The notes: a model not told the origin generated them from the letters alone. Counted from the first letter of the stretch, positions 17,283 to 26,642 are shown. The stretch is 64,000 nucleotides of DNA from Aeoliella straminimaris (GCF_024054565.1 NZ_JAMXLR010000006.1:1-64000); one strand, 5' to 3'. Program-made: numbers and translations.

Positions 17283-17436
17283 GGTGCCGCTGCCGGAAGG
17301 ATTAGCGGAGCCCCCCCCGAGCGACAAGCTGGCAACAACTTGCCCGGTTCGCTCCGCACCGATAGCCAACCTGTCGGTTGATGACTATCATCGGTACTCC
17401 GTGGCCGCATTCGATCAGCGAGGGAGTATCGACCAG

Positions 17437-18414
17437 ATGTCTCAGATTCAGCGTATTTTGGTGACCGGTGGGGCAGGGTTCTTGGGCTCGCACCTGTGCG
17501 AACGGCTGGTGGATCAGGGGCACGATGTCATTTGCCTCGACAATTTCTTCACCAGCCAGAAATCAAACGTCGCCCACTTGCTCGACAAGCCGAACTTCGA
17601 GCTCATCCGGCACGACGTGACCCACCCGCTGTTTCTGGAGGTCGACGAGATTTACAACTTTGCCTGCCCCGCCGCACCGGGCCACTACCAGTACAACCCC
17701 ATCAAGACGATGAAAACGTCGGTCATGGGCGCCATCAACGTACTGGGCATGGCCAAGCGGTGTCGTGCCAAGGTGCTGCAGGCTTCGACCAGCGAGGTGT
17801 ACGGCGACCCCGAAGTGCACCCCCAGCCCGAAAGTTACCGTGGTTCGGTGAACACCGTGGGGCTGCGGTCGTGCTACGACGAAGGCAAGCGGGCGGCTGA
17901 GACCTTGTTCATGGACTACCATCGCATGAATGGTGTGAACATTCGCTTGGTGCGGATCTTCAACACCTACGGTCCGCGGATGCATCCGTACGACGGCCGG
18001 GTGGTGTCGAACTTCATTCGCCAGGCCATCAATGGCGAGGACATCACCATCTTTGGCGATGGATCGCAGACGCGATCATTCTGTTATCGCGACGATCTAG
18101 TAGAAGGCATCATTCGCATGATGAACGGCTCCGACGACTTCGTGGGCCCCGTGAACATCGGCAATCCCGGCGAGTTTACCATTCGCGAGTTGGCGGAACT
18201 GGTGATCGAACTGACCGGTTCGAAATCGAAGATGGTCGAACGACCTTTGCCAGCCGACGACCCCACGCAGCGGCAACCTGACATCACGCTGGCCAAGAAG
18301 CACCTCGATTGGCAGCCCAAAGTGGCGCTGCGCGAAGGACTGAAGCAAACGATCGAGTGGTTCCAATCCATCGACCTTGGCGATTACCGCGCTCCCACGC
18401 CCAACTACAGCTGA
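17437..18414 (+). CDS. UDP-glucuronate decarboxylase-like SDR (UXS type)
   Basis: A protein of 325 residues from the ATG at 17437 (AGGGAG upstream); a longer in-frame reading to 17239 overlaps the preceding gene and is rejected. An extended short-chain dehydrogenase, with the NAD-binding [10 protein letters not shown] near residue 10. The catalytic pair is Tyr147/Lys151 in [11 protein letters not shown], the signature that separates UDP-xylose synthases from other NAD epimerases. [10 protein letters not shown] and GDGSQTRSF follow. UXS converts UDP-glucuronate to UDP-xylose for surface polysaccharide. No other sugar genes are adjacent. Its end overlaps the convergent VanZ-like gene by ten bases. 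Confidence 0.88.
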   Translation: MSQIQRILVTGGAGFLGSHLCERLVDQGHDVICLDNFFTSQKSNVAHLLDKPNFELIRHDVTHPLFLEVDEIYNFACPAAPGHYQYNPIKTMKTSVMGAINVLGMAKRCRAKVLQASTSEVYGDPEVHPQPESYRGSVNTVGLRSCYDEGKRAAETLFMDYHRMNGVNIRLVRIFNTYGPRMHPYDGRVVSNFIRQAINGEDITIFGDGSQTRSFCYRDDLVEGIIRMMNGSDDFVGPVNIGNPGEFTIRELAELVIELTGSKSKMVERPLPADDPTQRQPDITLAKKHLDWQPKVALREGLKQTIEWFQSIDLGDYRAPTPNYS

Positions 18415-18815
18415 TCGCAGCCCCACCGGCGCTCGCAAACGGCGTACACTCCCAGTCCGATAGCCGCACCAATCACGTCGGCTACCAGATCGAACGGATC
18501 GAACGTTCGGTTGAACCACGGCTGCGTCACCTCGTCGAATAGCCCGTAGAGGGCGACGATGGCCACCACCGCCGCGGCTCGGCGGAGCGTGAACCGCTGA
18601 TTGGCATACATGCACCAGGCAAGAAGCCACGCCAGAGTTCCAAAGGCGACAAGATGCTGCACCTTGTCGTAAGACGTGACTGGCACCCCCAGCTCGATTT
18701 CCTTCGGCCAGTGCGTCGCCGTGAGCAGCACCAGCCAGTACGCCACCAGCAGCCCCACTCGCCAGACGCCAGGCCTGAACGGGGTTGAATCGTCGCTTTC
18801 CGAAGGGAGGGCCAT
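18405..18815 (-). CDS. VanZ-like membrane protein
   Basis: A protein of 136 residues from the ATG at 18815. Four hydrophobic segments are seen (about residues 20-35, 55-70, 80-98, 110-130). Between them are [16 protein letters not shown] and [32 protein letters not shown], the 'D-K-x-x-H-x-x-x-F' and 'D-x-x-x-D-x-x-x-N-x-x-G' pattern of the VanZ/teicoplanin-resistance-like family. The function of VanZ-like proteins outside enterococci is unknown. It is convergent with the UXS-like gene. Confidence 0.75.
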   Translation of the reverse strand: MALPSESDDSTPFRPGVWRVGLLVAYWLVLLTATHWPKEIELGVPVTSYDKVQHLVAFGTLAWLLAWCMYANQRFTLRRAAAVVAIVALYGLFDEVTQPWFNRTFDPFDLVADVIGAAIGLGVYAVCERRWGCDQL

Positions 18816-18956
18816 CGAGCGGCAGGCTGACGGTGAAAGGTGAGCTGGCTTAGAATCAAGGCAAAGTTCGATGGCCAGCAGCGGCAACTTCAGCCAGCCT
18901 GACCGTCTGGTTCCATGACACCCACCAGTATGACCAACTCGCCGCCCAGGACGAAG

Positions 18957-19439
18957 ATGGCCGACGAAGAACTACCCAAAGATTTTCCGCTGCACCAGCG
19001 CCATATGCGCGAGGCCCTGCGACAGGCGGAACTGGCCGCGGCCGAGGGCGAAGTGCCCGTGGGCGCCATCGTGGTGCACGAGGGGACGATGATCGCCGCG
19101 GCCTACAACCAACGCGAGGCGCTGCACGACCCGACGGCCCACGCCGAGATGATCGCCATCACCCAGGCCGCCGCCGCCCTGGGCAGCTGGCGACTGGCCG
19201 GCTGCACGCTGTACGTGACGCTGGAGCCCTGCCCGATGTGTGCGGGGGCGATCGTCAATTCCCGGCTCCCACGGGTCGTGTACGGTGCGGCCGACCCCAA
19301 AGCGGGAGCGGTCGACACGCTATACAGTTTGCTACGGGATCCGCGGCTCAACCATGCCTCGGAAGTGGTGGGAGGCGTGCTGGCCGAGGAATGCGGCGAC
19401 ATCCTGCGGCAGTTCTTCCGCCAAAAGCGACAGAAATAG
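18957..19439 (+). CDS. tadA: tRNA-specific adenosine deaminase TadA
   Basis: About 160 residues from the ATG at 18957; in-frame ATGs at 18915 and 18930 are alternatives. It deaminates A34 to inosine in tRNA-Arg(ACG). The zinc site is complete: His62-Ala-Glu64 (HAE, with Glu the proton shuttle) and Cys92/Cys95 (PCPMC). The EVPVGAIVV opening, [14 protein letters not shown] and the C-terminal FRQKRQK tail match the TadA rather than the cytidine-deaminase branch. It is apparently transcribed alone. Confidence 0.92.
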   Translation: MADEELPKDFPLHQRHMREALRQAELAAAEGEVPVGAIVVHEGTMIAAAYNQREALHDPTAHAEMIAITQAAAALGSWRLAGCTLYVTLEPCPMCAGAIVNSRLPRVVYGAADPKAGAVDTLYSLLRDPRLNHASEVVGGVLAEECGDILRQFFRQKRQK

Positions 19440-19799
19440 CCACCGCTTGCGTTGCCAAGCGGCCCGGCGAATAACCGGTGTCCCCAGGGGCCAATTTGCC
19501 CGGCCGGCGGCCAGCCAGCGGTTCACGCCACGCCGGCAGCAGGCCCAAAAACCCTCTAATCACTGTGATTTACCTGAATCTCACAGTCCCCCAGCATTAC
19601 TGTCACAGTAAGGCAAAAAACGTGCCGCGCGACCCTTGCAGGGGGCAGCCGGTCGCCATATATTCAAGCGTTTCCCCTCGTCGGAACCTCGACGCCCGGG
19701 CCGCGCTCGTTCTTCACGGTGCAGACCCGCTCGGTTTCGGCGATGGCGACCACCGCTATTTTGCCCCACGGGCTATCCGGATTTCGGAGGAACGGCACG
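19440..19799. other. Upstream region of the rpmJ-rplQ operon with palindromes
   Basis: No gene is seen. The perfect palindrome TTACTGTCACAGTAA lies at 19597-19611, preceded by ACTGTGA (19562-19568) and TCACAGT (19581-19587), so the TCACAGT half-site recurs in both orientations. An A-run follows at 19615-19620. This may be an operator or the end of the tadA transcript. The operon's promoter must lie in or near here. Confidence 0.45.
19597..19611. promoter_or_regulatory. Palindromic element TTACTGTCACAGTAA
   Basis: A perfect 15-base inverted repeat about 190 bases before rpmJ, with two further TCACAGT/ACTGTGA half-sites within 40 bases upstream. It resembles a dimeric regulator site. The spacing does not match the CRP/FNR consensus, so no regulator is proposed. 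Confidence 0.4.
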
Positions 19800-19913
19800 A
19801 TGAAAGTTCGAGCCAGCGTAAAACGTATGTGCGACAAGTGCAAAATCGTCCGCCGCCGCGGCGTGGTGCGAGTGGTGTGCGAAAACCCCCGTCACAAGCA
19901 GCGACAGGGTTAA
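19800..19913 (+). CDS. rpmJ: 50S ribosomal protein L36
   Basis: A protein of 37 residues, too short for many gene callers. It reads [20 protein letters not shown], then [17 protein letters not shown], the full L36 consensus. It keeps the zinc ligands (C-x2-C, later Cys and His), so this is the C+ form. GGAGG stands at the right distance before the ATG. It heads the rpsM-rpsK-rpsD-rpoA-rplQ cluster, its usual place. Confidence 0.97.
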   Translation: MKVRASVKRMCDKCKIVRRRGVVRVVCENPRHKQRQG

Positions 19914-19980
19914 GCGACGAAGCACGAATGACCGGATGACGAAACAAGAGATGTTCGGCATTCGAGCATTCGTCATTAGG
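19914..19980. repeat. Dispersed-type intergenic repeat between rpmJ and rpsM
   Basis: A stretch built of CGAATGAC, ATGACGAA and the inverse ATTCGTCATT, able to fold back on itself. This kind of GACGAA/TTCGTC sequence recurs between genes in many planctomycete genomes, which is knowledge from memory rather than shown here. It separates rpmJ from rpsM by 141 bases, unusual in this tight operon. Confidence 0.5.
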
Positions 19981-20054
19981 AGGCCGCTGTGCCTTCTTTT
20001 GCAAGTTTGAAAGTAAGAACCGCGTAAACACTAGAGCCGACCAGGACAAGAAAC

Positions 20055-20438
20055 ATGCCACGTTTGTTGGGTGTCGACATTCCGGCCAACCGCCCCACGG
20101 CGATTTCGCTGACGTATTTGTATGGCGTGGGCAACCACACGGCCCGCGAGTTGTGCCACAAGGCGGGACTCGACCCGCAGGCGCGTGCTTCGGACCTGAC
20201 CGAGGACGAAGTGGCTCGCATTGCTGCCTTGCTGGACAAGGACTACACGGCCGAGGGTCAGTTGCGTCGTCAGACCAGCCAGAACATTTCACGTCTGCGG
20301 GACATCGGCTGTTACCGCGGCATTCGCCACCGCCGGGGCCTGCCCGTGCGTGGCCAGCGTACCAAGACCAACGCCCGCACTCGCAAAGGCCCCAAGAAGA
20401 CGGTGGCCGGCAAGAAGGGCGTGAAAGACCTGCGTTAA
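20055..20438 (+). CDS. rpsM: 30S ribosomal protein S13
   Basis: A protein of 127 residues, full length. It starts MPRLLGVDIPANRPTAISLTYLYGVG, the canonical S13 N-terminus with its helix-two-turns-helix. It ends in the basic RGLPVRGQRTKTNARTRKGPKK tail that reaches tRNA in the P site. It is followed 53 bases later by rpsK. Confidence 0.97.
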   Translation: MPRLLGVDIPANRPTAISLTYLYGVGNHTARELCHKAGLDPQARASDLTEDEVARIAALLDKDYTAEGQLRRQTSQNISRLRDIGCYRGIRHRRGLPVRGQRTKTNARTRKGPKKTVAGKKGVKDLR

Positions 20439-20491
20439 TCGCACAGATACATTCTGCGTAAGCAACCTATCGCGACGGAGATTATTGGCGG

Positions 20492-20881
20492 ATGGCCAAG
20501 CAAAGTACCAAGTCGAAGAAGCGCGTCAAACGCAACGTGGCCGTGGGCATTGCTCACGTTGTGGCCACGTTCAACAACACCACAGTCACCATCACCGACA
20601 CCAAGGGCGACACCCTGTGCTGGGCCAGCGCCGGCACCAGCGGTTTCAAGGGCAGCCGCAAGAGCACGCCCTTCGCCGGTCAGTGTGCTGCCCAACAAGC
20701 GGCCGACAAGGCCAAGAAGTTCGGCATGCGTGACGTGGACGTCAAGGTTCGCGGCCCCGGCAGCGGACGCGAGAGCGCCATTACGGCCCTCGAAGCCGCT
20801 GGCCTGAAGGTCAAGAGCATCGAGGACGTGACGCCACTGCCCCACAACGGCTGCCGTCCCCGCAAGAAACGCCGCGTTTGA
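20492..20881 (+). CDS. rpsK: 30S ribosomal protein S11
   Basis: A protein of 129 residues. The signature [20 protein letters not shown] and [14 protein letters not shown], then [12 protein letters not shown] and the C-terminal [15 protein letters not shown], are all S11 hallmarks. It forms the platform of the 30S subunit. A gap of 157 bases follows before rpsD. Confidence 0.97.
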   Translation: MAKQSTKSKKRVKRNVAVGIAHVVATFNNTTVTITDTKGDTLCWASAGTSGFKGSRKSTPFAGQCAAQQAADKAKKFGMRDVDVKVRGPGSGRESAITALEAAGLKVKSIEDVTPLPHNGCRPRKKRRV

Positions 20882-21038
20882 TTTCTGGTCGAGCCGAACT
20901 TTTTGCATTGCGAAAGCAGCAGTTGTCAAAGAGTTCCGGCCCGCTACCAGATCGCAACTCAAAAACACGCGTTTGACAAAACACTAGTTGGCCAGCGGCC
21001 TCTCAACACAACACCTACCTTTCAACAGCTAACTAAGT

Positions 21039-21668
21039 ATGGCCAGGTATACCGGACCCGTTTGCCGCCTCTGCCGTCGCGACGGCATGAAGTTGTTCCT
21101 CAAAGGCACTCGCTGCGACACGGCGAAGTGCGCCTTCGAGCGTCGTGACTCGCCGCCAGGCATGCAGCAAGGCCGTCGCGGCAAGCCCACCGACTACGCG
21201 ATTCACCTTCGCGAGAAGCAGAAGGTCAAACACTACTACGGCGTGCTGGAGCGTCAGTTCCGCCGCTACTTTGCCGAGGCCGAACGGCTCAAGGGCAACA
21301 CGGGCGATAACCTGCTCACGCTGCTCGAGCGTCGCCTGGACAACGTAGTCCACCGGTTGGGCTTCGGCCTCAGCCGCGCCCAGGCTCGTCAGCTCGTGCA
21401 TCATGGTCACATCACGGTCAATGGCCGCACCGTGACCATCCCCAGCTACCAGGCTCGACCGGGCGATGTAATCCGCGTTAAGAACAAGGCCAAGAGCCTT
21501 GGTTGCGTGCGTCAGGCTTTGGGCGAAGGCTCCGGCCGAGACGTACCCGATTACTTGTCGGTCGATCCTGAGGGTGTGCCCGAAGGAATTGTGGGCCGCA
21601 TCCCCAGCGCCGACGATATTTCGCTGCCGGTGCAAACCCAGTTGATCGTCGAGCTCTGCTCGAGGTAA
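21039..21668 (+). CDS. rpsD: 30S ribosomal protein S4
   Basis: A protein of 209 residues. It begins MARYTGPVCRLCRRDGMKL and keeps four cysteines (C-x2-C, then Cys near 26 and 31), so it is the zinc-binding S4 form. The S4 RNA-binding domain is visible at about 95-160 (RLDNVVHRLGF...QLVHHGHITVNG). S4 is known to regulate this operon in some bacteria. The 157-base leader before it is the place to look, but I see no recognised pseudoknot. Confidence 0.96.
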   Translation: MARYTGPVCRLCRRDGMKLFLKGTRCDTAKCAFERRDSPPGMQQGRRGKPTDYAIHLREKQKVKHYYGVLERQFRRYFAEAERLKGNTGDNLLTLLERRLDNVVHRLGFGLSRAQARQLVHHGHITVNGRTVTIPSYQARPGDVIRVKNKAKSLGCVRQALGEGSGRDVPDYLSVDPEGVPEGIVGRIPSADDISLPVQTQLIVELCSR

Positions 21669-21756
21669 TCCATCGGAAGGTCGCTGTCGCCGTGGGCACA
21701 CGTGTGCCAGAAGGCGTCGCAAATTCGTCATACAATTCCTCTGAGGGAGGCATTCG

Positions 21757-22749
21757 ATGCATATTCGTTGGCGTGGCTTGGAACTTCCCAGTGTGGTGGA
21801 ATGCGAGCAGGAGTCGCTGACCGGAACTTACGGCAAGTTTATTGCCGAACCGTTCGAGCGAGGCTTCGGCACCACCGTGGGCAATGGCCTGCGACGCATC
21901 CTGCTGTCCAGCCTGGAAGGCAGTGCCGTTACGCAGATCAAGATCCACAACGCCCAGCATGAGTTCACCACCGTTCCAGGTGTGCTGGAAGACGTCACCG
22001 ACATCGTGCTGAACGTCAAGTCGTTGGTCGTGAAGAACCACAGCGAATCGACCAAGGTGTTGCGTGTCGAACGCAACAGCGCCGGCGAGATCAAGGCTGG
22101 CGACATCCTGACCGACGACACCGTGGAGATCGTCAACAAGGATCACGTGCTCGCCACGCTGACCGACGATGTACCGTTCGTCATGGAGATGGTGGTCGAG
22201 AATGGCCGCGGCTACGTCCCGTCCAGCGAGCACAGCGACAACGTGCAGGAAATCGGCATCATTCCGATCGACGCCATTTTCAGCCCCGTGCTGCGTGTTC
22301 GCTACCAAGTGGAAGAGACCCGCGTTGGCCAGAAGACGAACTACGACAAGCTGACCATCGAGATCACCACCGATGGTTCGTTGGGCCCCGAGATGGCGGT
22401 GGTCGAGGCCGCGAAAATTCTTCGCAAGCACCTCAACCCGTTCGTCCAGTACTCGAGCCTCGGCCCGCAAATCCGCACGCCGGCCCGCACCACCATCAGC
22501 GACGGTGTCGATCCCGGCCTGGAAGCCAAGCTCAACCTGCCGATTGCCGAGCTGAAGCTCTCGGTGCGGGCGAGCAACTGCCTGGAAAGCGAAAACATCC
22601 TGACCGTCCGCGAGTTGGTAACCCGTAGCGAAGACGCCTTGCTGGAAGTTCGCAACTTCGGCGAGACCACCCTGACCGAGGTTCGCGAGAAGCTGACCGA
22701 ACTCGGCCTGCACCTGGGCATGCGTGTTCCCACCACCGCCGGAGTCTAA
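21757..22749 (+). CDS. rpoA: RNA polymerase alpha subunit
   Basis: A protein of 330 residues. The start is supported by GAGGGAGG before the ATG. The N-terminal dimerisation domain (about 1-230) has [22 protein letters not shown]. The C-terminal domain (about 250-325) has the helix-hairpin-helix [15 protein letters not shown] and [19 protein letters not shown], which contacts UP elements and activators. Gene order S4-alpha-L17 is the standard one. Confidence 0.97.
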   Translation: MHIRWRGLELPSVVECEQESLTGTYGKFIAEPFERGFGTTVGNGLRRILLSSLEGSAVTQIKIHNAQHEFTTVPGVLEDVTDIVLNVKSLVVKNHSESTKVLRVERNSAGEIKAGDILTDDTVEIVNKDHVLATLTDDVPFVMEMVVENGRGYVPSSEHSDNVQEIGIIPIDAIFSPVLRVRYQVEETRVGQKTNYDKLTIEITTDGSLGPEMAVVEAAKILRKHLNPFVQYSSLGPQIRTPARTTISDGVDPGLEAKLNLPIAELKLSVRASNCLESENILTVRELVTRSEDALLEVRNFGETTLTEVREKLTELGLHLGMRVPTTAGV

Positions 22750-22788
22750 GCTCCCCATCGCTCACCTTTATTTGTAAAGACCAGAGTC

Positions 22789-23523
22789 ATGCGACATCGC
22801 CGCCGTGGCCGCAAGTTGGGCCGCAATCCGAAGCACCAAAGGGCACTGCTCCGCAGCCTGTCCTGTGCGCTGATCCTCACCAAGTACAATGACGAAGTCT
22901 CCTACTCGGAGAACTTCGACATGCAGGTTCGGCAACTGGGAATGTCCGACACGCTGCCCCGCGTTCCGGGACGAATCATCACCACGGTCAGCAAGGCCAA
23001 GGAAGTTCGCCCCTACGTGGAGAAGTGTATCTCTATCGCCAAGAAGGGCCTGCTGGCCGAAGAAGCCGCGCGTCAGCATGCAACGGATGCCGAGCGTGGC
23101 ACCGATGCCTGGCGTAAGTGGCGTGATAGCGAGTCGTGGTCGAAATGGAATCAGGCCATGGCTCCGGCCCTGGCCGCTCGCCGTCGCTGCCTGCAATTGC
23201 TTGGTGATAAGCTGGCCGTGAGCATCCTGTTCGCTGAAGTCGCTCCGATGTTCGAAGGTCGCGATGGCGGCTATACCCGAATCGTGAAGCTGGCTCAGCC
23301 TCGCTTGGGCGACGCCGGTCCGCGGGCGATCTTAGAGTTCGTGGGCGTTCGCGATCGCGTGGTCCAGAAGGCCGAGCGTCCGACATTCGACGACACCGAG
23401 GACGAGACGCAAGAAGAGGCAACCACCGAGGCACCAGCCGAGGAAGAAGCCTCCGACGAAACCGCCGCGGCTGAGTCGACCGAAGAGGCAACCGCCGAGG
23501 CCGACGAGGAAGAAAAGAGCTAA
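22789..23523 (+). CDS. rplQ: 50S ribosomal protein L17, enlarged with acidic tail
   Basis: A protein of 244 residues, about twice the usual 115-130. The core is clear: MRHRRRGRKLGRNPKHQRALLRSL, then KAKEVRPYVEKCISIAKKG, then GGYTRIVKLAQPRLGDAGPRAILEFV. Extra segments are an insert after ALILTKYND (about 35-60), a Trp-rich insert (DAWRKWRDSESWSKWNQ, about 105-121) and a C-terminal tail of about 50 residues made almost wholly of Glu, Asp, Ala and Thr. Inserts and acidic tail are likely lineage features. It ends the operon before a strong terminator. Confidence 0.93.
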   Translation: MRHRRRGRKLGRNPKHQRALLRSLSCALILTKYNDEVSYSENFDMQVRQLGMSDTLPRVPGRIITTVSKAKEVRPYVEKCISIAKKGLLAEEAARQHATDAERGTDAWRKWRDSESWSKWNQAMAPALAARRRCLQLLGDKLAVSILFAEVAPMFEGRDGGYTRIVKLAQPRLGDAGPRAILEFVGVRDRVVQKAERPTFDDTEDETQEEATTEAPAEEEASDETAAAESTEEATAEADEEEKS

Positions 23524-23558
23524 CACCCGGTTCTTTCGAGATAACACGGACCCATTCG

Positions 23559-23597
23559 CCCCCCTGGAAGCTGCGAGCCTCCAGGGGGTCGTTTTTT
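23559..23597 (+). terminator. Intrinsic terminator of the ribosomal protein operon
   Basis: A stem of about 13 bp (CCCCCTGGA...TCCAGGGGG with one inner mismatch) followed by TCG and six T. It lies 36 bases after the rplQ stop. Confidence 0.9.
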
Positions 23598-23740
23598 GCG
23601 CTTTCAGCGAGATTCCGCCGGTTAAGTCGCACGCCACACTCTTTGGTGCGTATTTTCTTCGGCCTTCCCCTTGACTGTCTAGGGGAGCATCGCGTAGACT
23701 TCCATAGAACGACAAGGGGAAGACCCTGGAGACCCATCAA

Positions 23741-24097
23741 ATGCCAGCCAAGAACCAAAACAAGAAGGCCGAGCTGCTGCAGGGCACGCTCGACATGCTC
23801 ATCCTCAAGACCCTCGCCGCTGGCAAGCTGCACGGCTACGCCGTGGCGCGGCAGATCCAGCAGGCCAGCAACGAGGCATTGGTCGTCGAAGAGGGCTCGC
23901 TGTACCCGGCGCTGCATCGCATGGAGCGACGCGGGTGGATCGAACATGAATGGGGTCTGTCTGAATCGAACCGCCGGGCGAAGTACTACCAACTCACCGC
24001 GGCAGGGCGGAAGCAACTCACGACGGAAAAGCAGCGATGGAACCGGTTCGTCGAGGCAATTGCCATCGTCATGAATCCATCTCTGCCGGAGGCCTGA
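23741..24097 (+). CDS. PadR-family transcriptional regulator
   Basis: A protein of 118 residues. [30 protein letters not shown], then [23 protein letters not shown], then [16 protein letters not shown] is the complete PadR winged helix. It is followed by the short C-terminal helix of subfamily 2. It usually represses adjacent transport or stress genes. The next gene's ATG begins two bases after this stop, so the two are co-transcribed. Confidence 0.92.
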   Translation: MPAKNQNKKAELLQGTLDMLILKTLAAGKLHGYAVARQIQQASNEALVVEEGSLYPALHRMERRGWIEHEWGLSESNRRAKYYQLTAAGRKQLTTEKQRWNRFVEAIAIVMNPSLPEA

Positions 24098-24099
24098 TC

Positions 24100-24663
24100 A
24101 TGGACCTTGTGCAAACCCTCGGGCAGTACGTTCCCGCCGTATGGACACAAACAACCGCTGAGATTGACGCTGAGATTCGCGAAGAGCTCGAGTTCCATCT
24201 CGACATGCGAACCGAAGAAAACATTCGCGCCGGCATGGCGCCCGCCCTCGCTCGCCGGGACGCGCAAGAGCGATTTGGCGACTTCGAATCGAGCCACCGC
24301 GCGTGCAGAAAGATCACACTCGGACCACGACTCGCCCTGCGGCGACTGCAAACAGCTTTGCTCGCTCTGCTGATCGGAGTGGTGGTGTATCAGGCGGTAG
24401 TGCTGGCCAGGGTGCAGCAGGCCAACCAGAGCCAGATTGAGAGCTTGAAGAATACCATCGACCAACTTCAAGCGGCCCAAGTATCTCCATCCAACGAGCG
24501 CGCCCCCGTTCCATCTTGGCATTGGGATCCGGGCCTGCCCACCGAGTCGTTGACGTCGACGCTGGTTCCAACGGTGCCGGAGGACTGGGGCACAGCGCCC
24601 GGGGTGCTCGATCGTCCGTGGTGCGACTGGCAGGCGCTCGACGAGCCACCTGGAGAGCATTAA
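24100..24663 (+). CDS. Permease-prefix-domain membrane protein (orphan)
   Basis: A protein of 187 residues from the ATG at 24100, with CCGGAGG eight bases upstream. Residues 15-70 (EIREELEFHLDMRTEENIRAGM...ALARRDAQERFGD) are the permease prefix domain normally found at the front of large ABC-type permeases of the ADOP/FtsX group. Here no permease follows. Instead there is one transmembrane helix (ALLALLIGVVVYQAVVL, about 87-103), a coiled-coil-like stretch and a Pro/Trp-rich tail. Coupling to PadR suggests stress-responsive control. Confidence 0.75.
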   Translation: MDLVQTLGQYVPAVWTQTTAEIDAEIREELEFHLDMRTEENIRAGMAPALARRDAQERFGDFESSHRACRKITLGPRLALRRLQTALLALLIGVVVYQAVVLARVQQANQSQIESLKNTIDQLQAAQVSPSNERAPVPSWHWDPGLPTESLTSTLVPTVPEDWGTAPGVLDRPWCDWQALDEPPGEH

Positions 24664-24717
24664 CTGGAGACATTCTGTCTCCGTATCTAACCATCTCTTT
24701 CGAGAGGAGACATTGCG

Positions 24718-25863
24718 ATGACGAGGCTTGTGCATTCGTTATGGGCAGCGTCGCTCGCGGCCCTGTTGGTTGCGCCCACGTTTGCCCAGAAGACCGAGCT
24801 GCTGAAGTACGACGACGGTTCGCAGGAAAGCAAACGCAGCATGACCGGAGGCGTGCACGTCGTTCGGTTTGAGTGTCCCGACGATCAGAAGTGGTACGTC
24901 AACGCGGTCCGGCTGCACGGATCGCGGTATGGCGCGGCCCAGGCGCCGAACGAAGACTTCGAGATCGTGATTGCCAACGACGACTTCAGTAAGCGCCAGG
25001 TAATCAAGAAGCCCTACTCGCTATTCAAACGAGGCGACGAGAAGTGGGTGCGTATACCGATTGATCCCGTGGAAGTTGAGGGGCCCTTCCACGTCGCGGC
25101 GTTCTTCAATCCCACCCGCACCAAGGGCGTCTACGTCGGCATCGATACCGACTCGTCCCCCTCCCACTCAGCCACTGCCACCGTCATGGACATGGGCGCA
25201 ATGGAGAACAACGTGGACGGCGACTGGATGATTCGCGCCTACTTAACAAATGAAATCGAAGGCGAAGCCAAACAGCTACTCGACGAAGGGCAGCGTGCCG
25301 AACAGGCTCAAGAACGCGAAATCCAGATGGACAAAGAGATTGTGGGCGAAGCTCGAAGCCTGACGCTCCGGCAGGACGACGGGCCGACGGACGACCACAT
25401 GAACATCCAAGGGGCGTTGTACACCGTGGAGTTTGAAACGCCGCAGGACGTCGAGGGCTACGTATGGCAAGTGCAATGCTACGCCTCGCAGTTTGGCCGC
25501 GAGCACGACAGCGAAGCGGTGAGTGGCGACGTGTACATCCTGGACGAGAATCGCAAGATCCTCAGCCGTACCACGTTCCCTTACAGCGTTAGCACGCAGG
25601 TGAAGCATTGGATCTCGATCCCCACGCTGCCCACCCGTGTGAAAGGGAAGTTCTACGTCAGCATCGACACGCACGGCACCAAATTTAAAGGGCTGTACAT
25701 GGGCTACCAGGACGGCAACCCTCAGGGGATCGGCTCGACCGACGCTCGAAACGGCGAACGCATCGTCCCGGCCGATTGGTCGAAGCGATTCGACAACATG
25801 CAATGGTTGATCCGCGTTAAACTGGCGGATCGCCCGGTGACTTACGGCGAGCAGCAAGAGTAA
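24718..25863 (+). CDS. Secreted protein with duplicated beta-domain
   Basis: A protein of 381 residues; GAGAGGAGA stands before the ATG. Signal peptide LVHSLWAASLAALLVAPTFA. Two similar domains of about 150 residues follow. Each opens with a 'D-d-G-...-M-x-x-x-G-a/v-x-x-V-x-F-e-x-p' strand set and ends with 'F-y/h-V-...-G-v/l-Y-V/M-G' and a final 'W-m/l-I-R' strand. The linker is a charged helix (about 180-210). It is a periplasmic or secreted duplicated protein of unknown role, 54 bases after the PadR/permease-prefix pair and possibly in the same unit. Confidence 0.65.
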   Translation: MTRLVHSLWAASLAALLVAPTFAQKTELLKYDDGSQESKRSMTGGVHVVRFECPDDQKWYVNAVRLHGSRYGAAQAPNEDFEIVIANDDFSKRQVIKKPYSLFKRGDEKWVRIPIDPVEVEGPFHVAAFFNPTRTKGVYVGIDTDSSPSHSATATVMDMGAMENNVDGDWMIRAYLTNEIEGEAKQLLDEGQRAEQAQEREIQMDKEIVGEARSLTLRQDDGPTDDHMNIQGALYTVEFETPQDVEGYVWQVQCYASQFGREHDSEAVSGDVYILDENRKILSRTTFPYSVSTQVKHWISIPTLPTRVKGKFYVSIDTHGTKFKGLYMGYQDGNPQGIGSTDARNGERIVPADWSKRFDNMQWLIRVKLADRPVTYGEQQE

Positions 25864-26032
25864 GCGTTAGCACCTTGCTCACCGCAATCCACACTGTGAA
25901 TTGAGTAGTAAAACCATGCAGGTGGTCGGAGCGAAATCGCAATCGCGTCAATGCTTCGGCCACCTTTGCCCTATCGTTGACGACGGCTGGGCTTTGAAGT
26001 GCTGAACGACGAGAGACTTCTGACGGTAGCTG

Positions 26033-26467
26033 TTAACGCTGGCCGTAGAACCTTGACCCGACAATCGGTCCTGTGATCATGGGACCGACAAGGAAGATCA
26101 TCAGGAAGACACCAATTCCCGCTCCTGTGATCGCCGCGGATGTCACCGTCATATTCGGCGCTTTGAAATTCACCATCACAGCAGCACCAATCGCCGCTCC
26201 AAGAATCGGCGCGAACAGCCAATACCACACGGCCCACAGAGGTGCTTCGCATCGCAATCGCTTGCGGTAGTCAGAGATGGATTCGCCTGTATCCTCCCAG
26301 TGGAAGTCTTTCAGGGATCCAGGCCCACAATTGGCGCAAATGGTACCCAGGCAAACGTTAAACGGGTTACAGAGGGTAGCAAAATGCCCCTCGTTAATGA
26401 CGGTTGTCGTGCCGCACTTTTGGTGAACATACGGCCTTCCACTGACTAGCGTATACCTGTCGCTCAT
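26033..26467 (-). CDS. Membrane protein with N-terminal cysteine cluster
   Basis: A protein of 144 residues with a good GGGGAT ribosome-binding site. The N-terminal 55 residues carry four to five cysteines and a histidine (HQKCG, LCNPFNVCLGTICANCG), resembling a rubredoxin-like or zinc-ribbon knuckle. Two hydrophobic segments rich in Gly, Ala and Ile follow (about 82-100 and 110-135). No named family recognised. It probably sits in the inner membrane with a cytosolic zinc site. Confidence 0.55.
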   Translation of the reverse strand: MSDRYTLVSGRPYVHQKCGTTTVINEGHFATLCNPFNVCLGTICANCGPGSLKDFHWEDTGESISDYRKRLRCEAPLWAVWYWLFAPILGAAIGAAVMVNFKAPNMTVTSAAITGAGIGVFLMIFLVGPMITGPIVGSRFYGQR

Positions 26468-26642
26468 TGCATCCCCTTTTCACTTGACTTTCGCAAACAC
26501 AGTCAACCGCAGTGCGAAGTATAGCGACTATCGGCAACGACTCCAATCGCGCACTCGCCCTGCAGTTCAACATTCGGAAGAGAAGTAGCGAGTTGGCTCT
26601 AGTGGACGCCGAGGTCAAGAAAGAGAATGGCGACGCGACAAT

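Noticed and set aside
17239..17436. 66-residue N-terminal extension of the UDP-glucuronate decarboxylase-like gene
   Set aside because: It overlaps the preceding gene, whereas the Rossmann motif begins immediately after the ATG at 17437, which has its own AGGGAG.
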